Below the pieces are notes generated by a model. It was given only the letters and a program-made list of their open reading frames with translations, ran no database searches and was not told where the DNA came from. A stretch of 64,000 bases of DNA, taken from contig NZ_LQIS01000001.1 in the NCBI RefSeq assembly GCF_001499905.1, forward strand, positions 340,094 to 404,093. Direction: 5' to 3'. The translations under genes and the position numbers were made by a program. Every line of letters starts with the position of its first letter. The stretch's first letter is position 1. Origin of the DNA: Mycobacterium sp. GA-1285 (GTDB lineage Bacteria; Actinomycetota; Actinomycetes; Mycobacteriales; Mycobacteriaceae). This document shows, piece after piece, positions 21,489 to 29,752 of this stretch.

Positions 21489-24400
21489 TCAGGACACCTC
21501 GACCGCCTGCGGTGCGTCGAGCAGCTCGACGAGGCGTTCGCAGACCGCTGCTGCCGTCGGGTACTCCCATAGCAGTGTCGGCGGCAACGGCAATCCGGTC
21601 TGCTTCTCCAGCTGCTTGAGCAGCCCGACGGTCATGATCGAGTCGACGCCGACCTCCACCAGCGGCAGGCCGGTGTCGACGTCCGCCTCGGCCACGCCCA
21701 GCTGTGCGGCCACGGCGGCAGTGACGATCGCTGCGATGCGGTCGGGATCGGCATCGACCAAGCTCGCGTCGGGTGCGTCCTCGCGTGCACCCTCGTACGC
21801 CGTTGGCGCCACGTCGGCCAGCATCGGCACCGACGCGGCCGCCGGAAGCACCGGCAGCACAACGATATTCGAATCGTCATGGCGCATCGCCAGGTCGAGC
21901 GCCCGCATCGCCTCGTCCGCTCCGATCGTGTCCATGCCCAGCGCATCCAGTTGTGCCGCCACGAAGCCGGAGGTCGACCCCATGCCCAGGCCCCGCCAGG
22001 CGGTCCAGGCGACGCTGACGGTGCGGTCGCCCAGAGCCCGCCGGTGTCGCGCCATTCCATCGAGAAACGAGTTCGCGCACGCGTAGGCACCCTGGCCGGG
22101 GAAGCCGGCGAGGTAGCCGCACGACGAGAACAGCACCAGCCAGTCCAACTGTTCGGGCGGAAACACCTCGTGAAGGGTCAGCGTCCCGTCGACCTTGGGA
22201 CGCATCGCCGCGCTGAAATCCTCGGGCGTCGTGTTGACCAGCAGCGCACCCGCCTCGACACCGGCCGCGTGAATCACCCCGCGCACGGGAGGCAGGTCGC
22301 GCAGCGCGGCGCGCAGTTCGTCGGCCGCTGCGGGCGCGGCGATGTCCAACGCCGCCACGCGTACGGACACACCGCGCTCCTCCAGCGTCGTGACCGTGTG
22401 GACGAGGTTCGAATCCGATTGCCACTCAGAGCGATCGGGCATACCGCTGCGCGAGAGCAACACCAGTCGACGTGCGCCGATGTCGGCGAGTCGTCGTGCC
22501 ATCCGCAGGCCGAGCGCGCCGGTGCCACCGGTGATGACATAGGTGCCGGCGGCCGAGCACTGCATCGGCGCTCCGGTCCCCCGGCCCGCCGCCGACAGGC
22601 GCGCCGAGTGGGCGGAGCCGTCGCGGAAAGCCACGACCGGTTGGCCCTGCACCGAGGCGAGGACCCCGACCGGGAGTTCGGTTGTGGTCACGTCGATCAC
22701 GCCGCCGAAGACCTTCGGATGTTCGGCGGCCGCGACCCTGGCCAGCCCCCACAGCGGTGCGTGCAGCACGTTCGCGCCCTCGTACACGCCCTGCGTGAGC
22801 ACCCACATCCGCGCCTTGGCGCCGGAGTCGAGCAGCCCACGCAGCGTACGGGTCACCACGCCGACCGATCGTTCCGGCGTGTCGTGCGCGCTCGGGAGCA
22901 CCAACACGACGGTGTCTCGGTCGAAGGACTCTGCCGCAGAAACGATCTCGAACGCATCGCCGTAGAGCACAGTGGGCACGCCGGCGGCCGACAGGTCCCG
23001 CGTCACGAACTCGCGGGTGGCGGCATCGCCGCCGATGACGACGACCGCCCCGGGCCGACGGTCGGCCTGCCACCGCACCGGCTGCCACGAGACGCGGTGC
23101 AGCATCCGGGAAACGTCACGGCCGGAGGGGTTTTCGAGCTGTTCGAAGGACATGCCCGTCAGCGAGGCGAGGACCTTGCCGGACTCCTCGGCAAGCAATA
23201 CGTCGGTCGCGGTGGTGCCGGGCCTGCGCCGCGCGTGCAGCAACGCCACCGCCGGTGGGCAGCCGTGTACCTGCACGCGATCGATGTGGGCGGGCATGCG
23301 CAGCCGCGGCGGCCCGTCGAACACCGTGGAGGCCGCGGAGGTCGCCGCGTCCAGCAGCGAAGCCCAGGTGTCAGGCGTCGTGCGGTCACCGCGCGCGGCC
23401 ACCCTGGCAAGCAGTTCGCCGTCACCGCCGTGCAATTCGAGGATCTCCCAATCGAATCCCATGGCGGCGACACCCAATGTCGCGAGCGTGTCCACGACAT
23501 GATTCGGCGGCAGTGGATCTCGGCAGCCGTCGCGAGCGGCCGACTCGTCGAGCACCCCGCCGAGGAGATCCTCGATGTCGTCGTCGGCCGCGACCACCGC
23601 GCTGCTGTGGGTCAACCAGCCGCCGTCGACGGCGTCCTCGTCGTCGTCGACGAGGCGGGTGGCCAGGGTCAGACCGCGGTCCTGCAGGACCACCTGCACG
23701 TCACGGGCGCGTCCCGGCGCTACCGGGGTCCGCAACCGGACGTCGACGAGGTCCCTGCCCGCGCGGTCACGGTGCGTGTCCAATTCGCCGGCCGCACCGA
23801 GGAAGGTGTTGATGAGGACGGCGGCGGGCACGATCTCAGTGCCCTTCACCGGGTGATCGCCCGGATACGGGCGCGAGTCGAGGTCCACGCGCGTCTGCCA
23901 CATCGTGGAGGCCACCGCACCGGTCACCTGAATCCGGCCGCCGAGCAGCGTGTGGGTGTCGACGTCGTGCACACCTCGGCCGCCGGGCGGAGGGGTCGGT
24001 GTGCGCCAGAAGCGGCGGTGTTGCCACTGCGTCACCGGAAGACCGGAGACCCAGGGCGCCGACCGGAGTCGGTGCTCGACCGGCGCACCATGGCAGTGCA
24101 GCGCGGCGACCGCCGTTGCCAGCGAACGCATCTGGGGGCGGTCACGACGTAACAGCGGGACGACGGCATGCTGGCCGGCACCGCTCGCCGTGAGGGTCTC
24201 GACGATCGAGTGGGCCACCACCGGGTGCGCCGACACCTCGAGGAACAGCCGATGCCCGTCCTCGACGGCCGCCGAAACGGCTTCGGCGAAGCGCACCCGG
24301 TCGCGCAGGTTGGCCACCCAGTAGCGCTGATCGCGTGGCGCCACGGAGCGGGGATCGGCCAATGCCGTTGTGTAGAGCGGAATCTCGGCTGCGCGCGGCG

Positions 24401-26660
24401 GTGGGAGGTGGGCCGTGAGACGTCCGAGCTCACCGGTCAATGCGTCCATGGCGGGGCTGTGGAAGGCGACGTCGGTGTTGACGCGGCGGACCATGAAGCC
24501 CTGACCGGCCCATTCCCTGCAGATGTCGTCGACCGCACCCACGGCGCCCGATATCACCGTCGACTCGGGCGACGCGCTGATCGCCGCGACCACATCGGTC
24601 CGCCCAGCCAGCCGCCGCTCGGCCTCGGCGAAGGGGAGCCGAACGAGCGCCATCGCGCCCCTGCCCATCACCGAGCGGAAGCCGCGGGCGCGATAACACG
24701 CCACCGCGGCGCCGACGGCCAGATCGAAGACCCCTGCGGTGACGCATGCCGCGACCTCGCCGACCGAGTGTCCGATGACCGCCGCCGGTGTGACGCCGCG
24801 CGAGCGCAGCATCGCGGCCAGGCCCACCTGCATCGCGAACGTCAGCGCCTGCACCTGATCGGTCCCGCCGAGTTCCCCTGTGCTCAGCGCACGGCGCGCC
24901 GAGAACCCCAACTCGGCGGTGAACACCGGGTCGATGGCGTCTATCACGTCGGCGAATTCTGATGCCGCCGTGAGCAGTTCACCGCCCATACCGGTCCAGT
25001 GCGAGCCGTGGCCGGAGAACACCCAGACCGCGCCGTTCACCGCGGCGGGCAGCACCGTACCGGTCACCACGGAGGGGTCCGGGACATCCTCGGCGAGTGC
25101 GGTCAACCCGGCCGCCGCACCATCGGTGTCGTCGGCGACGACGGCGGCCCTCGCCGGTTCGTGCGAACGCCGCGCCCACAGGCTGGCCGCGACGTCGCCG
25201 ATCGGCGCAGGGTGGTCGCGGAGGTATTCGGCGAGCGCACCCGCCTGTGTGCGCAGCCGGGCGACGTTGCGCGCCGAGACGGGAATGACCGCCGGAAACT
25301 GGTGTGCCGGTAGGGGTTTCGGGGACAGATGCGCGGTCGGCGCTTCCTCGAGAAGCACGTGCGCGATGGTTCCGCCGTAGCCGTAGCTGCACACCGCGGC
25401 ACGCCGGGGCGCATCGTCGGAACTGTCCCAGGCTTCGACCCGCGTCGGGACCCGCAGTCCGCTGGTGGCCCAGTCGACGGCCGGGGTCAGCGAGTTGATG
25501 CCCGCCGTCGGAGGAATGGTCCGGTGGTGCAGCGCCAGCGCGGCCTTGATGAGCCCCACCACTCCGGCACCGCCTTCGAGGTGGCCGACGTTGGGCTTCA
25601 CCGACCCGATGCGGCACGGCGCGTCGGCGGGTCGGTCCGTACCGTAAACCGCTGCGAGGGCGCCCACCTCGGTTGGGTCACCGGCAGGGGTGCCGGTGCC
25701 GTGCGCCTCGACGTAGCCGACGCTGGCCGGCGAGATGCCTGCGAATCGGCATGCGCGGCGGAACATGTCGGCCTGCGCGTCGCCGTTGGGCGACATGATG
25801 CCGACGGTACGTCCGTCCTGCGCCACCGCACCGCCCCGCACGACCGCGTACACGTGGTCGCCGTCGCGCAGCGCGTCGGCGAGGCGCTTGAGCACCACCA
25901 CGCCGGCGCCTTCACCGCGTCCGTAGCCGTCGGCCGAAGCGTCGAAGGTCTTGCACCGGCCGTCGGGCGCGGTCGCGCCTGCCACGTCGAGCACCCGGGT
26001 CAGGCCCGGGCCGATCAACGCGCTGACCCCGCCCGCCAGCGCCAGCGACGTCTCACGGGCAGCGAGCATCTGACACGCCTGGTGCACCGCGACCAGTGAG
26101 GCCGCGCACGCCGCGTCGAGCGCGACGCTGGGGCCGCGCAAGTCGAGCAGGTGTGAGACGCGGTTGGCGATGCCGCACAGCGACGTCCCGATGCCCGTCC
26201 ACGCCTCGATCCCCGGCAGGTCTTCCATGATCAGCTTGCCGTAATCGTCGGAGTTGACGCCCATCAGCACCGCGGTGTCGCTGCCCGCCAACGATTTCGG
26301 CGGAACGCCCGCGTGTTCGAGTGCCTCCCAGCTCACCTCGAGCGCCAGCCGCTGCTGGGGGTCCATCAGCTCCGCCTCGCGCGGTGAGACGCCGAAGAAC
26401 TCGGCGTCGAACCCCGGCAGGTCGTCGAGGAACGTTCCCCACCGGGTGAGGTCCTTGAGCACCGCGGCGTTGCGGGGATCGCGCTGAAGGTACGGCTCCC
26501 AGCGCTCCCGCGGCACCTCGCGGACGTCGCTGCCGCCGTCGAGCAGGAAGTTCCAGAACTGTTCCGGGGTGCCGATCGCACCGGCCACGCGGCAACCGAT
26601 CCCGATGATCGCGATCGGGTCGGGGCGTGGGGAATCGTCGGACGGGGCGGTATCGGTCAC
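21489..26660 (-). CDS. Iterative type I polyketide synthase, predicted 6-methylsalicylic acid synthase
   Basis: The protein has 1723 residues with the 6-MSAS layout and size. The ketosynthase (about 15-440) has Cys185 in DAACAAS, His320 in EAHGTGTP and His360. The acyltransferase (about 545-870) has Ser632 in GHSVGE and AFHSP at 732-736, a malonyl-type signature. The dehydratase/thioester-hydrolase-type domain (about 900-1180) has HPVKGTEIVP at 936-945. The ketoreductase (about 1370-1600) has TGGTGALG and YACAN, and the ACP has Ser1674 in VGVDSIMTVGL. Stretches such as MGVNSDDYG, VAAMGFDWEIL and LPPTLLWEYPT are shared with bacterial MSAS-type enzymes. No methyltransferase, enoylreductase or thioesterase domain is seen. 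It would make 6-methylsalicylate from one acetyl and three malonyl units for MbtA. GTG start; iron-box-like site 16 bases upstream. Confidence 0.88.
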   Translation of the reverse strand: MTDTAPSDDSPRPDPIAIIGIGCRVAGAIGTPEQFWNFLLDGGSDVREVPRERWEPYLQRDPRNAAVLKDLTRWGTFLDDLPGFDAEFFGVSPREAELMDPQQRLALEVSWEALEHAGVPPKSLAGSDTAVLMGVNSDDYGKLIMEDLPGIEAWTGIGTSLCGIANRVSHLLDLRGPSVALDAACAASLVAVHQACQMLAARETSLALAGGVSALIGPGLTRVLDVAGATAPDGRCKTFDASADGYGRGEGAGVVVLKRLADALRDGDHVYAVVRGGAVAQDGRTVGIMSPNGDAQADMFRRACRFAGISPASVGYVEAHGTGTPAGDPTEVGALAAVYGTDRPADAPCRIGSVKPNVGHLEGGAGVVGLIKAALALHHRTIPPTAGINSLTPAVDWATSGLRVPTRVEAWDSSDDAPRRAAVCSYGYGGTIAHVLLEEAPTAHLSPKPLPAHQFPAVIPVSARNVARLRTQAGALAEYLRDHPAPIGDVAASLWARRSHEPARAAVVADDTDGAAAGLTALAEDVPDPSVVTGTVLPAAVNGAVWVFSGHGSHWTGMGGELLTAASEFADVIDAIDPVFTAELGFSARRALSTGELGGTDQVQALTFAMQVGLAAMLRSRGVTPAAVIGHSVGEVAACVTAGVFDLAVGAAVACYRARGFRSVMGRGAMALVRLPFAEAERRLAGRTDVVAAISASPESTVISGAVGAVDDICREWAGQGFMVRRVNTDVAFHSPAMDALTGELGRLTAHLPPPRAAEIPLYTTALADPRSVAPRDQRYWVANLRDRVRFAEAVSAAVEDGHRLFLEVSAHPVVAHSIVETLTASGAGQHAVVPLLRRDRPQMRSLATAVAALHCHGAPVEHRLRSAPWVSGLPVTQWQHRRFWRTPTPPPGGRGVHDVDTHTLLGGRIQVTGAVASTMWQTRVDLDSRPYPGDHPVKGTEIVPAAVLINTFLGAAGELDTHRDRAGRDLVDVRLRTPVAPGRARDVQVVLQDRGLTLATRLVDDDEDAVDGGWLTHSSAVVAADDDIEDLLGGVLDESAARDGCRDPLPPNHVVDTLATLGVAAMGFDWEILELHGGDGELLARVAARGDRTTPDTWASLLDAATSAASTVFDGPPRLRMPAHIDRVQVHGCPPAVALLHARRRPGTTATDVLLAEESGKVLASLTGMSFEQLENPSGRDVSRMLHRVSWQPVRWQADRRPGAVVVIGGDAATREFVTRDLSAAGVPTVLYGDAFEIVSAAESFDRDTVVLVLPSAHDTPERSVGVVTRTLRGLLDSGAKARMWVLTQGVYEGANVLHAPLWGLARVAAAEHPKVFGGVIDVTTTELPVGVLASVQGQPVVAFRDGSAHSARLSAAGRGTGAPMQCSAAGTYVITGGTGALGLRMARRLADIGARRLVLLSRSGMPDRSEWQSDSNLVHTVTTLEERGVSVRVAALDIAAPAAADELRAALRDLPPVRGVIHAAGVEAGALLVNTTPEDFSAAMRPKVDGTLTLHEVFPPEQLDWLVLFSSCGYLAGFPGQGAYACANSFLDGMARHRRALGDRTVSVAWTAWRGLGMGSTSGFVAAQLDALGMDTIGADEAMRALDLAMRHDDSNIVVLPVLPAAASVPMLADVAPTAYEGAREDAPDASLVDADPDRIAAIVTAAVAAQLGVAEADVDTGLPLVEVGVDSIMTVGLLKQLEKQTGLPLPPTLLWEYPTAAAVCERLVELLDAPQAVEVS

Positions 26661-26675
26661 GTCAGAAGCGTCCAG

Positions 26676-26694
26676 CCTGGATAGCCTTGCCTAA
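26676..26694 (-). promoter_or_regulatory. IdeR-like iron box upstream of the PKS gene
   Basis: On the minus strand the site reads TTAGGCAAGGCTATCCAGG. It matches 13 of 19 positions of the idealised IdeR box TTAGGTTAGGCTAACCTAA, including the TTAGG half and the AGGCTA core, with a poor distal half. It ends 16 bases before the GTG start, similar to the spacing at the other two mbt promoters. Weaker than the two sites at 14965 and 19615, so regulation by iron is likely but less certain. Confidence 0.55.
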
Positions 26695-26841
26695 GAAGCC
26701 ACACGCCATGGCGGCCATATTGGCATAACCGCGCCCATTTGTGGGACCTACGCAGGCCGCGTGACCGTGGTGCCGATCACGTTCGAATTGGCTTGCCGCG
26801 ACGCCGATCCGCCGCCGCACCCAACCGCCACCGCCGAGCCG

Positions 26842-27546
26842 TCACAAGGCGCGAACGGCGAGCGGCTCGTCGCTGCCCGACACCCGGATGTCGACGCTGC
26901 GGATCTCTGAGGTGGGGATGCTCGTCGCCGCGGACAGCCCGGTCGCCTCGTCGCCCGCGGGTCGCCACGAACCCACCGCGGTCTCGACGCCGTCGCGCGT
27001 CGTCACCACGATGTCGTAGCTCTCGACGTCGCGGGCCCAGTCCTTGGTGTACTCGCAGGCCCAGTTGAGCTCGGTGCCCCACTTCTTCTCGGTCACCGCG
27101 AGTTGGGCGGTCAAACCCTGGCGCTGACCGGGCTGCATCGGCTCCATCGCCACCGTCTGCGAGGTCGTGCGGGGAAAGACCGTCGCGCCCACGACGCCGC
27201 CGAGGACGGCGAGGGCCGCCGCGACCGCGACGGTCGCCGCGAGCATCGCCCGGCGTGACCGCCGCTCGCGCCTGCCCGCGGCACGCGCCAGCGACGCGAT
27301 GCCTGCGGAGCGGTCGGCCTCGGGCGTCTCGCCCAGATCGGTCAGCGCGACGGCCTCCTCGCGGCTGAGCGCGCCGAGGATCGCCGGCATCTCGGCGAGG
27401 TCGGTCAGCTCGGCGGCGCGTGCCGGGTTCGCGGCGAGGTAATCCTCATAGGTGCGACGATCCTCCACGCTGAGTGCGCCGAGCACGTAGGCCGCATCCC
27501 ATTCCGCGAGGTTGTCGTCGGGCGTCCGGTCGAACTGTTCACTCAT
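26842..27546 (-). CDS. RslA-like anti-sigma factor lacking the zinc motif
   Basis: The protein has 234 residues. The N-terminal cytoplasmic anti-sigma domain contains WDAAYVLGALSVEDRRTYED and continues to about residue 70. One membrane span lies at about 101-123, followed by an extracytoplasmic domain ending VDIRVSGSDEPLAVRAL. It resembles mycobacterial RslA across its length. In RslA a HxxxCxxC zinc site follows the ALS helix; here the corresponding positions are Tyr36, Asn40 and Arg43, so no zinc can be held there. The ATG overlaps the sigma factor stop (ATGA), which fits stoichiometric production of the pair. Confidence 0.85.
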   Translation of the reverse strand: MSEQFDRTPDDNLAEWDAAYVLGALSVEDRRTYEDYLAANPARAAELTDLAEMPAILGALSREEAVALTDLGETPEADRSAGIASLARAAGRRERRSRRAMLAATVAVAAALAVLGGVVGATVFPRTTSQTVAMEPMQPGQRQGLTAQLAVTEKKWGTELNWACEYTKDWARDVESYDIVVTTRDGVETAVGSWRPAGDEATGLSAATSIPTSEIRSVDIRVSGSDEPLAVRAL

Positions 27547-28055
27547 TGGACGACCCCCTTCTCCTGCAGCGCAATCCGCAACGCCCGCAACGCGTAATGA
27601 AGCCTGGACTTGACGGTGCCCGGTGCGATCCGCTCATGCTGGGCGATGTCGGCGACAGTCTGCCCGAGGTAGTACGCGCGCACGATCGCGGTGCGGTGGT
27701 CGACGCTGAGCGATTTCAGCGCGTCGGCGAGTATCCACTTGTCGACCGCGGGCCCGATCGCGTCGAGCGACGGCCGCTCGGGCAGGTCGTCGGTCTGCAA
27801 CTCCCGGCTGAAGCGTGCACTGCGCCGGTCATCGATGACGAGGTTGCGCGCTACGGTGAACAGCCACGCCCGCGCCGCGTCATCCGGTTGCAGGATCTCC
27901 GGTTTGCGCCACAGCCGCAGCAGGGCTTCCTGCACGACGTCCTCCGCGAACGGCATGTCACCGCGGGTGAGCCGCAGCACGTACCGCAGCAGCGCCTGGC
28001 TGTGCTCGTCGTGGATCGCGCGCAGCAACTCGGCCTGCGCGGGGTCGGGAGTCAT
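27543..28055 (-). CDS. ECF sigma factor, SigL-like
   Basis: The protein has 170 residues. Region 2 is at about 10-80 (FAEDVVQEALLRLWRKPEI, AWLFTVARNLVIDDRRSARFSRE) and region 4 at about 105-165 (LSVDHRTAIVRAYYLGQTVADIA, APGTVKSRLHYALRALR). The wording is close to mycobacterial SigL. It is coupled by ATGA overlap to an RslA-like anti-sigma gene. A TGAACG element on the minus strand (28094-28099), about 40 bases upstream of the ATG, could be a -35 element of the SigL type and hint at autoregulation, but I found no convincing -10. It could be SigL itself or a paralogue; the genomic context differs from M. tuberculosis sigL. Confidence 0.88.
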   Translation of the reverse strand: MTPDPAQAELLRAIHDEHSQALLRYVLRLTRGDMPFAEDVVQEALLRLWRKPEILQPDDAARAWLFTVARNLVIDDRRSARFSRELQTDDLPERPSLDAIGPAVDKWILADALKSLSVDHRTAIVRAYYLGQTVADIAQHERIAPGTVKSRLHYALRALRIALQEKGVVQ

Positions 28056-28125
28056 CGCTCATCCACCGCAGTCGTCATCGTCGAGCACAACGACGTTCAC
28101 CGCTCAATCGTTCAACGCCCGGCCC

Positions 28126-28184
28126 GCGAAAATGAGCTTATGCGCGAGAAATCGGCGAGTTTTCGCTTACAAGCTCAGTTTCGG
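28126..28184. terminator. Hairpin downstream of hemW
   Basis: The arms GCGAAAATGAGCTT (28126-28139) and AAGCTCAGTTTCGG (28171-28184) pair at 12 of 14 positions and enclose a second near-complementary pair (GCGAGAA with TTTTCGC). It lies just after the hemW stop and before the sigma gene. The arm sequence is related to that of the 21415-21479 hairpin, suggesting a small dispersed family. Confidence 0.6.
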
Positions 28185-28191
28185 CAGTCAC

Positions 28192-29382
28192 TCAGGTGAG
28201 CAGATCGCGGACCACCGCATCGGCCAGCAGCCGGCCGCGGTCGGTGAGCACCAGCCGGTCGGCAACCCGGCTCAGCAGTCCGTCGGCGACCGCCACCGCG
28301 GCCCGCTCCCGTTCGGGTGCGCTCAGCACGCTTGTCGGCAGCCCGTCGCGCAACCGCACCCGCAGCATCACGTCCTCGATGTGCAGGGTGGCGGCGTCGA
28401 GGCGTTCGTAATCGGCCACCGGCAGCGAGCCGTCGGCCAGCGTCTGCGCATATGTGCTCGGGTGTTTGACGTTCCACCAGCGCACCGCGTTGACGAAACC
28501 GTGCGCGCCCGGTCCCGCACCCCACCACTGGCCACCGTTCCAGTAGCCGATGTTGTGCAGGCACTCACCGCCCGGCCGGCTCCAGTTCGAGACCTCGTAC
28601 CAGGCGAAACCGGCGGCTACCAGGCGCGCGTCGAGCAACTCGTAGCGGCGGGCCAGCACGTCGTCGCCGGTCGGCACGAGCTCGCCGCGCCGGACCCGCC
28701 GGGCCATGGCCGTCCCGTCCTCGATGACCAGCGCGTAGGCCGACACGTGGTCGACACCGGTTTCGACGACGGCGTCGACCGAGCGCAGCAGGTCGTCGTC
28801 GGACTCCCCCGGCGTGCCGTAGATCAGGTCGAGGTTGACGTGGTCGAAACCCGCGGCGCGGGCCTCTCGCGCCGCGGCGAGCGCCCTGCCCGGCGAATGC
28901 GTCCGGTCGAGCACCGCCAGCACATGCGGAGCCGCCGACTGCATGCCCAACGAAATCCGGGTGTATCCGGCCGCGCGCAGCTGGTCGAACAACTGCGCAG
29001 ACGTCGATTCGGGGTTGGCTTCGGTGGTGACCTCTGCCGCCGCGGCCAGCGGGAAGTGCGCCCGCACGGCGTCGAGCACCGCGGCCAGACCGGACCCGCC
29101 CAGCAGCGACGGCGTGCCGCCGCCGACGAACACGGTGTCGACCTCGGGGACGTGGCCCAGGTGCTGCGCGGCCAGCGTCAACTCCGTACGCAGCGCCGCG
29201 AGCCACGCGTCCGGGTTGACGCCGCCCAGCTCGCCGGGTGTGTAGGTGTTGAAGTCGCAGTACCCGCAGCGGGTGGCGCAGAACGGCACGTGGATGTACA
29301 CGCCGAACGGCCGCCCCTGCGTCGGGGTCAGCGCTGGCAGCGCCGCCACCGTCGCGGCGGGGCCGGCTGCGGTTCGGGTCAT
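28192..29382 (-). CDS. hemW: HemW-type radical SAM protein (HemN-like heme chaperone)
   Basis: The protein has 396 residues from the ATG giving MTRTAAG. The radical SAM cluster motif is FCATRCGYCDFN (CxxxCxxC), followed by VFVGGGTPSLL, TTEANPES, ISLGMQS and NLDLIYGTPGES, and ECLHNIGYWNGGQWWGAGPGAHGF near the C-terminus. These are features of the shorter HemW group annotated as HemN in M. tuberculosis (Rv2388c). HemW delivers heme to membrane targets; classical HemN oxidises coproporphyrinogen III. The frame is open upstream to 29901, but that part lies antisense to the sulfite reductase leader and was rejected. It diverges from the cysteine leader peptide and sirA. Confidence 0.9.
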   Translation of the reverse strand: MTRTAAGPAATVAALPALTPTQGRPFGVYIHVPFCATRCGYCDFNTYTPGELGGVNPDAWLAALRTELTLAAQHLGHVPEVDTVFVGGGTPSLLGGSGLAAVLDAVRAHFPLAAAAEVTTEANPESTSAQLFDQLRAAGYTRISLGMQSAAPHVLAVLDRTHSPGRALAAAREARAAGFDHVNLDLIYGTPGESDDDLLRSVDAVVETGVDHVSAYALVIEDGTAMARRVRRGELVPTGDDVLARRYELLDARLVAAGFAWYEVSNWSRPGGECLHNIGYWNGGQWWGAGPGAHGFVNAVRWWNVKHPSTYAQTLADGSLPVADYERLDAATLHIEDVMLRVRLRDGLPTSVLSAPERERAAVAVADGLLSRVADRLVLTDRGRLLADAVVRDLLT

Positions 29383-29538
29383 GTCAGCGATTGTCCGCCT
29401 GCACGCGAGATTGCACTCACGCAGGCGTGCACTCGAACTTCCGATGCGTGGATACAGTCTCGACGAAGTTCCGCTCACCATGAGCGCAAATCTCCCCCGG
29501 TTAGGGCTGGTGGGGGGATCCGTGGCACAATTGGCGGC

Positions 29539-29640
29539 GTGACTGCCGCCCGCATCTTCCCCAAGCGTGTATCGCTGGTGGCGCGCCGGCACGTCGACTT
29601 CAAGCGCGTGTGTACCTGTTGTTGTCTGCCTTGCGCTTGA
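29539..29640 (+). CDS. Cysteine-rich leader peptide upstream of sirA-cysH (attenuator)
   Basis: A 33-residue ORF starts at GTG 29539 and ends FKRVCTCCCLPCA, with five Cys codons in the last eight sense positions. Short ORFs with clustered Cys codons ahead of sirA are known in mycobacteria, where ribosome stalling at low charged tRNA-Cys relieves attenuation of the coupled sulfur genes. Here the downstream sulfite reductase start at 29753 has its Shine-Dalgarno sequence inside a small hairpin (29731-29747), which fits that model. Too short for ordinary gene finders; confidence comes from the Cys run plus the operon it precedes. Confidence 0.85.
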   Translation: MTAARIFPKRVSLVARRHVDFKRVCTCCCLPCA

Positions 29641-29730
29641 TCTAGGTCCCCAGCCCACCCGTACGTACAGCTGGCCGCCGGATCTGCGCCGCCGGACAGC
29701 CACCCGGTAATCACGCGCGATTCGAACGCC

Positions 29731-29747
29731 GGCTCCACCGAGGAGCC
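29731..29747 (+). promoter_or_regulatory. Hairpin sequestering the sirA Shine-Dalgarno sequence
   Basis: GGCTCC (29731-29736) and GGAGCC (29742-29747) form a perfect 6-bp stem with a 5-base loop. The right arm holds the GGAG that serves the sirA ATG at 29753. It would hide the ribosome binding site unless opened, consistent with leader-peptide control. Confidence 0.6.
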
Positions 29748-29752
29748 ACCCC

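Noticed and set aside
21489..26660. PKS taken as a mycocerosic or other lipid-type PKS
   Set aside because: It lacks an enoylreductase, has a malonyl-type AT motif, and carries the GTEIVP dehydratase/TH and VAAMGFDW motifs of 6-MSAS enzymes.
27691..29640. Plus-strand frame of 649 codons ending in the Cys-rich leader
   Set aside because: All but the last 33 codons are antisense to hemW and the sigma gene. Only the GTG-started terminal part was kept, as the leader peptide.
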